NCBI GenBank assembly: GCA_900552245.1
Contig: URYY01000025.1
Span: forward strand, 1 to 18,792
Source of the DNA: an uncultured Opitutales bacterium
Lineage (GTDB): Bacteria; Verrucomicrobiota; Verrucomicrobiia; Opitutales; Intestinicryptomonadaceae
DNA: 18,792 bases
Direction: 5' to 3'
Shown: piece by piece, positions 6,792-13,591 of the stretch
How the letters are laid out: every line of letters begins with the position of its first letter
How positions within the stretch are numbered: the first letter of the stretch is position 1
The notes under the pieces: generated by a model
Database searches by the model: none
What the model saw: the letters and a program-made list of their open reading frames with translations, nothing else
Told to the model about the DNA's origin: nothing
Program-made: the position numbers and the translations under genes

Positions 6792-7715
6792 ATGCAGATA
6801 ATTTGTTTAGGTGCAACGGGGCTTGTCGGTTCCAATTTTGTAAAAGAGGCGCTGAGGCGCGGGCATAAAGTTACGGCGATATCGCAGAATGCGCCCTATC
6901 CGCAGACGGCGGGAGTTGAGTCGCTAACTATGGACTTGACGGACAATGCAAAGCTAGAGCGCCTATTCTTAGACAGATTCCCCGAGTATGTCGTAAATTG
7001 CGCGGCGATTTCAAGCCCGGCGGTGGTCGATAAAAATCCTGAGCTTGCGCACAAAGTAAACGCGCTTTTGCCTGCGATGCTCGCAAATCACGTTGGCTCG
7101 AGGCTTATACACCTTTCGACCGACGCCGTGTTCGACGGAACCAGCGCGCCCTACAAAAATACCGATATGCCTTGCCCATCGTCGCTATATGGTCAGACTA
7201 AGCTTATGGCGGAAAAGGCCGTGTTAAAGTACGCCGCTTCGCAGAGCGTAGTTTTGAGAATATCCCACGTTTGCGGGCGGGGCTTAAAGCAGAACCGCTC
7301 ATTCGACGAAAAGCTCTTTCTGGCGATGGCAAGCGGAAAGAAGTGCGAAGTCTTGGAAAATGAAATCAAGGCCTTCCAGCCCGTAAGCAGGGTGGCGGAG
7401 CTTTTGGTTGAACTTTGCGAGAGGCCGAATATTTCCGGAATATACCACTATGCGGGCTTGGACTCCATGTCGCGCTTCGAGGCCGCGAGGCGCATTTGCG
7501 AGCACTTCGGCTTGGATAGCGAGGAGTTTCTTACGCCAATTAGGCTTGAGCGCGATGCGGATTTTACTTTGGATATCTCCGCCCTTTCCGATAGAGTAAG
7601 GACGCCCGCAGTGAATTTTTCTGAAATTCTTCAAGAGATAAAAGTGCCCGACTCCTGCCTTGAGTGGTACGAAAAAAAGACGGGCAGAAGGCAAATAAAG
7701 CGCTTCAAGCTTTAG
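6792..7715 (+). CDS. RmlD-like NAD(P)-dependent sugar-nucleotide reductase
   Basis: An extended short-chain dehydrogenase/reductase of 307 residues, closest in style to dTDP-4-dehydrorhamnose reductase (RmlD) and related NAD-dependent epimerases. The N-terminal Rossmann motif is GATGLVG (7-13). NCAAISSPAVVDKNPELA follows as in RmlD proteins, then the LSTDAVFDG segment with Thr110/Asp111, and the catalytic Tyr133 and Lys137 in SLYGQTKLMAEK. The C-terminal half, FQPVSRVAELLVEL and GIYHYAGLDSMSRFE, fits the substrate-binding part. The function would be reduction or epimerisation of a nucleotide-activated sugar for surface polysaccharides, but no other rml gene is present, so the substrate is uncertain. 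SppA starts 13 bases downstream, so both genes are probably co-transcribed. A TAAAAT word at 6769-6774 could be a -10 box; no clear -35 box or ribosome binding site is visible. Confidence 0.87.
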   Translation: MQIICLGATGLVGSNFVKEALRRGHKVTAISQNAPYPQTAGVESLTMDLTDNAKLERLFLDRFPEYVVNCAAISSPAVVDKNPELAHKVNALLPAMLANHVGSRLIHLSTDAVFDGTSAPYKNTDMPCPSSLYGQTKLMAEKAVLKYAASQSVVLRISHVCGRGLKQNRSFDEKLFLAMASGKKCEVLENEIKAFQPVSRVAELLVELCERPNISGIYHYAGLDSMSRFEAARRICEHFGLDSEEFLTPIRLERDADFTLDISALSDRVRTPAVNFSEILQEIKVPDSCLEWYEKKTGRRQIKRFKL

Positions 7716-7728
7716 AAAGGCAAATGAA

Positions 7729-9501
7729 ATGATGAGATTTATAAGGAGCTTAGTTCCGGGCTGCTTTGCAAGTTGTAGCGGTTGCGGCTGTTTAATCGTA
7801 CTTCTCGTGGGTCTTACAATTTACAGCGCAGTGTCGGTTTCTCTGCGCGAGATTGAGGCTGCCGATACGCCCAGAATGCTCGTTATAAATTTGTCCGAGC
7901 CCGTGGTAAACTTTGCGACAAACCGCGAGAAATTCTCTCTATCCGCCCAAGACAGGCTATCAATAAGTGTCTGGGATTTTGAGCGCAAAATCTTAAAGGC
8001 GGCAGCCGATCCCAATATCTATGGAATTGCGCTCGTAGGTTCTTTTACAAGCGCCTCTCTCTCCCAAATTGCGGAGGCCAGAAATTTGTTGGCGGATTTT
8101 AAAAAGAGCGGAAAGCCCGTTTACGCCTACTTGGAAAATCCGGGGCTTGCGGAATACTATTTGGCGAGTGTTGCGAGCGAAGTTTACATGAATCCCTACG
8201 GGGTTTTGGAATTTAAGGGAATTTCTATAAATTCCGCCTACTTTGCAAATGCGTTAAAGAAGTACGGCATTGATGCGCAGGTGATAAAGGCGGGCAAGTA
8301 CAAGAGCTTTGGCGAGATTTTTACATCCGATAAAATGTCGCCCGAAAACCGCGAGATACTATCCGGCATAGCGGGCGATATTTGGTCTTGGATGCTTGAA
8401 AAAATAGGGGCTTCGCGCGACTTAAGCGCGGATTCTCTCAAGCAAATATCGGAAACAAACCCGCTTCTTGAGGCGGGGGAGGCGCTCAATAAAAATATGG
8501 TAGATGCGCTTATGTACCGCAGCGACTTTGTGTCGAAAATGAGCGAGTGCGTCGGGCGCGACAAGGCTTTGGACTCTTTTAATCAAATCTCGCTTTTAAA
8601 TTACGGTAACACTTTTAAAGTGAGCTTTGGCAATATTAAAAGCGATAGCATTGCGCTTGTCTATTTAAGCGGCGAGATTGTAGATTCCGAGGTCTTTGTG
8701 CGCGGCAAGGTTGCCAGCCGCCCCTACTGCAAACTCTTGCGCGACTTAGCTAAGGACGATTCCGTAAAGGGCGTTGTGCTCAGGATAGACTCTCCCGGCG
8801 GCAGCGCCTACGCAAGCGAGGAAATCCGCCACGAAGTCGAGCTGCTTGCCGCCAAAAAGCCGGTTGTCGCCTCAATGGGCGCAACTGCCGCAAGCGGCGC
8901 CTACTGGATTGCCTGTGCTGCCGACAAAATTTTTGCCCAGCAAAATACCATAACGGGCTCAATAGGCGTCTTTGCCGTTAAGTTTTCGGGCAAGACTCTG
9001 GCAAATAATTTTGGAATAACATTCGACGGGGTCAAGACCTCGCCAATGGCGGATATAGACAGCCTCACTCGCCCATTGAACGAGTCGGAAATCGCAGTCT
9101 TGCAAAAGTCTGTGGATTCCATGTACGACAAGTTTATAAAGACTGTCTCCAAGGGGCGCAATCTCCCAGAAAGCGAAGTTCTAAAGCTTGCCGAGGGCAA
9201 GATATACTTGGCGGGTTCAGCGACTAAGACCGGACTTTTTGACGAAATAGGAGGGCTTACGGACGCTTTAAAGTCTTGCACAAAGGCGGATTCGCAAAGC
9301 ATGCTTTTGAATCTCGACGTAATTCAGTATCCTTACGCAATGACTCTAGAAGAGTTTATAATGAGCTTTTCGGAGGGGGCGGAGCCCTTTGCAAATGTTA
9401 GGAAATTTATATTTGAGCGCTTTGCTCCAAGTCAGCTGGAAACGCTGCTTGATGGCGGCGAGATGCGGGCGCAGATGCCGCTAATTCTCGAAATAAAGTA
9501 G
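7729..9501 (+). CDS. sppA: Signal peptide peptidase SppA (67-kDa type)
   Basis: SppA is a membrane-bound serine protease of family S49 that digests signal peptides left in the inner membrane after secretion. The protein has 590 residues, close to the long two-domain form of E. coli. One N-terminal membrane helix (about 20-38) anchors it. The N-terminal S49 repeat carries the general base Lys192 in AGKYKSFGEIF, and the C-terminal repeat carries the nucleophile Ser389 in ATAASGAYWIACAADK, followed by NTITGSIGVF. LRIDSPGGSAYASEEI is the typical oxyanion-side segment. Two adjacent in-frame ATGs (7729 and 7732) follow an AGAAAGG motif at 7714-7720, so the start may be either. The residues just before the helix are cysteine-rich (GCFASCSGCGC), which is unusual. 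A hairpin terminator ends the unit. Confidence 0.95.
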   Translation: MMRFIRSLVPGCFASCSGCGCLIVLLVGLTIYSAVSVSLREIEAADTPRMLVINLSEPVVNFATNREKFSLSAQDRLSISVWDFERKILKAAADPNIYGIALVGSFTSASLSQIAEARNLLADFKKSGKPVYAYLENPGLAEYYLASVASEVYMNPYGVLEFKGISINSAYFANALKKYGIDAQVIKAGKYKSFGEIFTSDKMSPENREILSGIAGDIWSWMLEKIGASRDLSADSLKQISETNPLLEAGEALNKNMVDALMYRSDFVSKMSECVGRDKALDSFNQISLLNYGNTFKVSFGNIKSDSIALVYLSGEIVDSEVFVRGKVASRPYCKLLRDLAKDDSVKGVVLRIDSPGGSAYASEEIRHEVELLAAKKPVVASMGATAASGAYWIACAADKIFAQQNTITGSIGVFAVKFSGKTLANNFGITFDGVKTSPMADIDSLTRPLNESEIAVLQKSVDSMYDKFIKTVSKGRNLPESEVLKLAEGKIYLAGSATKTGLFDEIGGLTDALKSCTKADSQSMLLNLDVIQYPYAMTLEEFIMSFSEGAEPFANVRKFIFERFAPSQLETLLDGGEMRAQMPLILEIK

Positions 9502-9522
9502 CGAAAGCTCAGCTTGAAATTG

Positions 9523-9551
9523 GCGCGGGTTGGACTAAGCCCGCGCTTTTT
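9523..9551 (+). terminator. Rho-independent terminator of the RmlD-like/sppA unit
   Basis: GCGCGGG (9523-9529) pairs with CCCGCGC (9540-9546) around a ten-base loop, part of which can pair further. Five T residues follow at 9547-9551. It begins about 21 bases after the sppA stop codon. Confidence 0.88.
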
Positions 9552-9690
9552 ATGCGGGGAAAGCTTTGCAAATTGATGCGCAAGGCTTTTTTATTGCGCG
9601 ATTTTGCTTTGCGCATTGCCCTAGTTTGCGCGCTTAGTTTTTTTCTTTTGAAGCTTTTCGCATTGCTCTTTGTGCGCTTGGGCCTTGCAA

Positions 9691-9775
9691 AATAAGCGGC
9701 TTTTGAATTGCTTGCGTAGCCTTAGAGGGGAAGTAGCGCCGCTTATTGAGTTAGATGGCAAATTTTTTGCGGCGC
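9691..9775. repeat. Three-armed inverted repeat downstream of the rhodanese gene
   Basis: AATAAGCGGC (9691-9700) is a perfect inverted repeat of GCCGCTTATT (9738-9747). The middle arm, beginning GCGCCGC at 9736-9742, can instead pair with GCGGCGC at 9769-9775, so the two pairings exclude each other. On the minus strand the element follows the rhodanese stop at 9792 and its last arm ends in TTATTTT, which resembles a large-loop terminator with an alternative fold. The 37-base loop is long for an intrinsic terminator. Confidence 0.5.
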
Positions 9776-9791
9776 AGAATTTCTAGGCTAT

Positions 9792-10163
9792 TTACTTGCC
9801 TTCTTTTACGCTTTTAAAATCGAGCTTCAAATTCCTTATGGAGCCCGCGTCGGTCACGTTTGTGTAGCCCTCGCCTTCAAGTATGCACTTTGCCTTTTTT
9901 GAATTTATGCCGCGGTTGCAGTAAACTACTATGTTTTGCGACTTATTTGCAAATTCCCCTGCGGCTCTTTCCCTAAGGCTTGCTATTGGAATGTTGCGCG
10001 CGCTTTCTATGTGCTCTACCTTAAATTCCTCGGGTGTGCGCACGTCTATAATTACGGCGCTTGAGCGGTCAAAATTTATCCTTCTTGGCGCTTCTTCCGT
10101 AATTGAATTGCAGGCGCAGAGTACTAGGGCTGAAATTGTGGCTATTAGAATTTTTTTTAGCAT
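9792..10163 (-). CDS. Rhodanese-domain lipoprotein (PspE-like)
   Basis: A 123-residue single-domain rhodanese. The N-terminus MLKKILIATISALVLCACN is a lipoprotein signal: with the lipobox LCAC the mature protein would begin at Cys18, attached to a membrane and facing the periplasm. The rhodanese domain covers about 33-118, with VIIDVRTPEEFKVEHIESARNIP and the active-site loop CNRGINS, whose Cys82 would carry the persulfide sulfur. Rhodaneses pass sulfur between thiosulfate or other donors and acceptors such as cyanide or protein thiols; the in vivo partner here is unknown. It lies 86 bases downstream of priA on the same strand with no terminator seen between them, so it may share the priA transcript. 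The intervening DNA is T- and G-rich on the plus strand and holds no clear promoter or ribosome binding site. Confidence 0.92.
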   Translation of the reverse strand: MLKKILIATISALVLCACNSITEEAPRRINFDRSSAVIIDVRTPEEFKVEHIESARNIPIASLRERAAGEFANKSQNIVVYCNRGINSKKAKCILEGEGYTNVTDAGSIRNLKLDFKSVKEGK

Positions 10164-10249
10164 ATTTTGAAGACTTTCGCTTTTAGGGTTTTCGTTTTTT
10201 ATTTGATTTTTAAAGGTGTGAAGAATTTGAGTTTTTTAGGGTTTGGGTT

Positions 10250-12475
10250 TTACGTCAGGTCGTAGGGGTCTATGTCCAGAAGCTCCTGAACTTCCTTGTC
10301 GAAGCTGAAAGTTTCGCGCAGTTTTGCGATTCTTGAGCTCACTGCCGAGATCGACTTACAGAAGTACCAGATTTGCCACCTGTAGTAGTCTTCCATGCGC
10401 TCTATGGGGGCGGGAATGGGGCCTCGCACCTGGCAGATGTCGCCAAAGCTCTCCTGGGCAAGCTGCGCCCATTTTTCAGTGTAGTATTCGAGCTTTGAGA
10501 GGCTTTTGCTTTTAAATATGTGGCGAATTAGCTTTGTTGCGGGCGGGTAGTGGTAGGCTATTCTGTTTGCGAGCTCCTCTTCCAAAAAGGCCTCCATATC
10601 GGCATTCTTTGCGTACTGAATGGGGGCGGCTTCGGGGTGGCGGGTCTGGATTAAAACCTCGCCGCTTTCGTCGCCCCTGCCGGCTCTGCCCGCCACTTGA
10701 ACTAGGAGCTGATAGGTGTGTTCCGCCGACCTAAAGTCGGGCATATTTAGCGAGATGTCTGCATTTAAAACTCCCACGAGCGTTACGCGCGGGAAGTCCA
10801 AGCCCTTGGCTATCATTTGGGTTCCTATTAAGATATCGAGCTTGCCTCGCCTAAAGTCCGCCAAAATTTTGCGGTAGTCGTTGCGCTTTTTCATTGTGTC
10901 GGCATCCATTCTGCCTATGCGCGCATAGGGGAAAAGGGCCTTTAGAGTCTCTTCAATTTTTTGCGTTCCAAAGCTCTTCCACTTTGCGTTTTTTGAGCCG
11001 CAGTTCGGGCAGGCCTCGGGGGCGCGGCGCTCGTAGCCGCAGATGTGGCACTTTACGATGTTTTGCGCCTTGTGCCAAGTGAGGCTTATCGAGCAGTGGG
11101 GGCACTCGGCTACTTCCCCGCAATCGGGGCACTCATACACCTTTGAGTATCCGCGCCTGTTTAAAAATAGAATCACCTGCTGGCCGCGCTCTAGCTTTTC
11201 GTGAATTTTATCGACAAGCATATTTGAAAGCGCGTTTTTTTCGTACTTCATGTCTATTAGAAGTATCTTTGGCAGGCTTGCGCCGTCTATGCGAGAGGTA
11301 ATTTTGCTGAGCGAATACTTGCCGATTTTTGCGTTATAGAGCGATTCGAGCGATGGAGTTGCCGAGCCCAATACGCAGCAGGTGTTCGAGATGTGGCACC
11401 TTAATACTGCCATGTCACGGCCGTTGTAGCGCGGGTTTTTATCCTGCTTGTAGGCGCCGTCGTGCTCCTCGTCAACTATGATTAAGTCGGGGTTTTCTAT
11501 TGGCGCAAACACGCAGGAGCGCGCGCCTACCACGACTCTCGCCCGCCCGCTTGCAAGCGCGCGCCACGCATCTAAGCGCTGGCCGTCGCTTAAGCCGCTA
11601 TGCCACACGACAAGCTCCGTATTGCAGTCGCCCAGTCGCGAGCGCAGCCTGCCCACTGTTTGCGGTGTAAGCGAAATTTCGGGCACTAAGAATATGCAAG
11701 AGCCCCCATCTTCCAGCACCTTGCGCATGGCCTGCATATAGACTTCCGTCTTGCCCGAGCCCGTTACGCCGTAGAGCAAATTTGTGTGGAATTTTTTTGA
11801 GCTTACCGCATTTAAGATGTTGTCGAGCGCCTGTTTTTGCTCGGGGTTTAATGTATGCGCCTCAGAGCTTACAAGCTCGGCGCTTGAGATGTCGTCCTCG
11901 TATGAGAGTCTGTTTTGCTCCTTTAGAGATTCGGAAAAAATCCCCTTGGAAATTAGCGCACTCGCCGTGCTATCCGAGGCATGGGCAAGCCTTATGAGGG
12001 CGGCTCTCAGCATTGGGCCATTGTTTTCAAGAAGTGTCTCGTAGAGCTTTGCCTGGTTTGGGGCCCGCTTTTTAAGGGCTGTTAATTCGGCCTCGCTTAA
12101 GACTCTTTCAATCTTGATTTCCTTTAGGGCAAGCGGATTTTTGCCCTCGCGCACGACGGCTGGAATCATGGATTCCATGACGGATTGAAGCGAGCAGCAG
12201 TAGTAGTCGCGCATCCAGAGGGCAAGCTTTATTAAATCCGGCGAAAGAGCGCGCTGCTTTTGCACTAAGTCTATTATGTGCTTTAACTTAAAGCCTTGAG
12301 TCTCACTTGGCTTGGAAAGCTCTAAGACTATTGCAATCGCCGTAGTGTTTCTGAGCGGCACGCGGACCATTGAGCCCACCTGCACTTGCCCCTCGAGAGC
12401 TTGCGGCACAAGGTAGCTTAGAAAGTTTCCAAAACCGCTAAAGAGCGCGACGCTTGCCTGTAGATTTTCAGCCAT
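10250..12475 (-). CDS. priA: Primosomal replication-restart helicase PriA
   Basis: PriA recognises stalled or collapsed replication forks and D-loops, unwinds the lagging strand 3'-to-5' and starts reloading of the replicative helicase. With the ATG at 12475 it has 741 residues, the usual size. Helicase motifs are complete: Walker A GVTGSGKT (236-243), DEEH (335-338), GSATPS (370-375), QMIAKGLDFPRVTLVGVLNAD and QVAGRAGRG. Between the helicase lobes lie eight zinc-binding cysteines in four CxxC pairs (449/452, 458/461, 476/479, 489/492). The frame extends upstream to an ATG at 12526, which abuts the divergent nadA ATG. I prefer 12475 because MAENLQASVALF resembles the family N-terminus and the longer form would leave no room for promoters. 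It faces nadA across 51 bases and is followed by the rhodanese gene. Confidence 0.97.
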   Translation of the reverse strand: MAENLQASVALFSGFGNFLSYLVPQALEGQVQVGSMVRVPLRNTTAIAIVLELSKPSETQGFKLKHIIDLVQKQRALSPDLIKLALWMRDYYCCSLQSVMESMIPAVVREGKNPLALKEIKIERVLSEAELTALKKRAPNQAKLYETLLENNGPMLRAALIRLAHASDSTASALISKGIFSESLKEQNRLSYEDDISSAELVSSEAHTLNPEQKQALDNILNAVSSKKFHTNLLYGVTGSGKTEVYMQAMRKVLEDGGSCIFLVPEISLTPQTVGRLRSRLGDCNTELVVWHSGLSDGQRLDAWRALASGRARVVVGARSCVFAPIENPDLIIVDEEHDGAYKQDKNPRYNGRDMAVLRCHISNTCCVLGSATPSLESLYNAKIGKYSLSKITSRIDGASLPKILLIDMKYEKNALSNMLVDKIHEKLERGQQVILFLNRRGYSKVYECPDCGEVAECPHCSISLTWHKAQNIVKCHICGYERRAPEACPNCGSKNAKWKSFGTQKIEETLKALFPYARIGRMDADTMKKRNDYRKILADFRRGKLDILIGTQMIAKGLDFPRVTLVGVLNADISLNMPDFRSAEHTYQLLVQVAGRAGRGDESGEVLIQTRHPEAAPIQYAKNADMEAFLEEELANRIAYHYPPATKLIRHIFKSKSLSKLEYYTEKWAQLAQESFGDICQVRGPIPAPIERMEDYYRWQIWYFCKSISAVSSRIAKLRETFSFDKEVQELLDIDPYDLT

Positions 12476-12526
12476 TGTTAAAAACAGATTGACCGAAGGG
12501 GGGCTTAGTGTCAATTTTCTTGCCAT
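12476..12526. promoter_or_regulatory. Divergent priA/nadA promoter region
   Basis: Only 51 bases separate the preferred priA start and the nadA start, so both promoters must be here or inside the genes. TTGAC (12489-12493, plus) and GTCAA (12510-12514) form an inverted repeat 16 bases apart. On the minus strand the second reads TTGACA, a perfect -35 consensus directed at priA. No good -10 box lies 17 bases away for either gene. An AAGGGGGG run (12496-12503) is too far from nadA to act as its ribosome binding site. Confidence 0.4.
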
Positions 12527-13492
12527 ATGAAGCCTATAATTTTTGAGCCCTATGAAAAGAGCGCAAAGCCTGAGCTAAGCGAATTGCAAAATGAAATCTT
12601 GCGCCTGAAAAAAGAGCGAAACGCCGTAATATTGGCGCACAATTACGTCGATGACGATATACAGCGCGTAGCCGACTTTGTCGGCGATAGCCTTGGGCTT
12701 TCATTTTGCGCGCGCGACACAAGCGCAGACGTCATAGTCTTTTGCGGCGTGGACTTCATGGCAGAGACTGCAAAAATATTAAATCCCGAAAAGACGGTTC
12801 TACTGCCCGACGCCACAAGCGGTTGCTCTCTCGAGGAATCCTGCCCGCCCGAAAAGCTCGCCGAATTAAAGGCAAAGCACCCGGGGGCCTTTGTGGTTTC
12901 CTACATAAATTGCAGCGCTGGGGTGAAGGCTTTGAGCGATTTAATCTGCACAAGCGGCAATGCCGTTGAACTCGTAAAAAAGATACCCGAGGGCAGGGAA
13001 ATTATCTTTGCGCCCGACAAATACTTGGGCTCTTGGGTTGAGGAAAAGACGGGCCGCAAACTCATCTTGTGGGACGGCTGCTGCAAGGCGCACGAGCAGT
13101 ATAGCCCCGAGCCTCTCTCGGAGGTAAAGAGGGCCTTTAACGCGCCCTTAGTTTGCCATCCCGAATGCCCCAAGGCGGTGCGCGATGTCTGCGACTTTGT
13201 GTGCAGCACTGAAAAGATGATAAGCTGGGCGCGCGAGCAAAAGTCGGACACAATAATAGTTGCGACGATTTTCCAGATGCTCCACCGCCTGCGCCGCGAG
13301 GTTCCGGAAAAGACTTTTATCGCCGCGCCCCTAGCGGGTGAAGATTGCCTGCGCTGCAAGCACATGGACAAAAATACGCTCGAAAAGTTGCGCAACTGCC
13401 TGCGCGATATGTCGCCTGAAATTAAGGTGGATAGCGAGCTTGCAAAGCGTGCCAAAGCGCCGGTTGACTTGATGCTTGAGTGGAGCAAGTAG
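12527..13492 (+). CDS. nadA: Quinolinate synthase NadA
   Basis: NadA condenses iminoaspartate (from NadB) with dihydroxyacetone phosphate to quinolinate, the precursor of NAD, using a [4Fe-4S] cluster. The 321 residues match the family. Recognisable parts are ERNAVILAHNYVDDDIQ (30-46), GDSLGLSF (53-60), FCGVDFMAETAKIL (72-85), Cys100 in ATSGCSLEESCP, Cys186 in DGCCKAHE, and Cys277 in CLRCKHMDKNTLEKL. These three cysteines are the probable cluster ligands, and AAPLAGEDC precedes the last. The ATG at 12527 sits directly against an in-frame CAT of the opposite gene (CATATG). No Shine-Dalgarno motif lies at a usable distance, and a TATAAT word falls inside the first codons, but no later in-frame ATG precedes the conserved region. 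dnaE starts 99 bases downstream without an obvious terminator. nadB and nadC are not in the window. Confidence 0.97.
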   Translation: MKPIIFEPYEKSAKPELSELQNEILRLKKERNAVILAHNYVDDDIQRVADFVGDSLGLSFCARDTSADVIVFCGVDFMAETAKILNPEKTVLLPDATSGCSLEESCPPEKLAELKAKHPGAFVVSYINCSAGVKALSDLICTSGNAVELVKKIPEGREIIFAPDKYLGSWVEEKTGRKLILWDGCCKAHEQYSPEPLSEVKRAFNAPLVCHPECPKAVRDVCDFVCSTEKMISWAREQKSDTIIVATIFQMLHRLRREVPEKTFIAAPLAGEDCLRCKHMDKNTLEKLRNCLRDMSPEIKVDSELAKRAKAPVDLMLEWSK

Positions 13493-13591
13493 CTTCATCT
13501 TTAGCGTTGGATACAATTAACATTTTTAAATTTATAAGGCTTGTGCGCGGCTTTTGCCGAGGCTGCGGCATGGGCGTCGGGTTTAGACTCT

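Noticed and set aside
10164..10249. Telomere-like TTTAGGG words between priA and the rhodanese gene
   Set aside because: There are only two or three imperfect copies in a T/G-rich stretch, with no regular array; a chance composition effect is the simpler explanation.
12901..13488. 195-codon minus-strand frame within nadA
   Set aside because: It is fully antisense to nadA, which has all its conserved motifs; the frame is a by-product of nadA codon use.
13541..13591. 17-codon N-terminal extension of DnaE from a TTG
   Set aside because: The family normally begins at the MxFVHLHxH segment, and the ATAAGG near the TTG is only one base away, too close to serve as a ribosome binding site.
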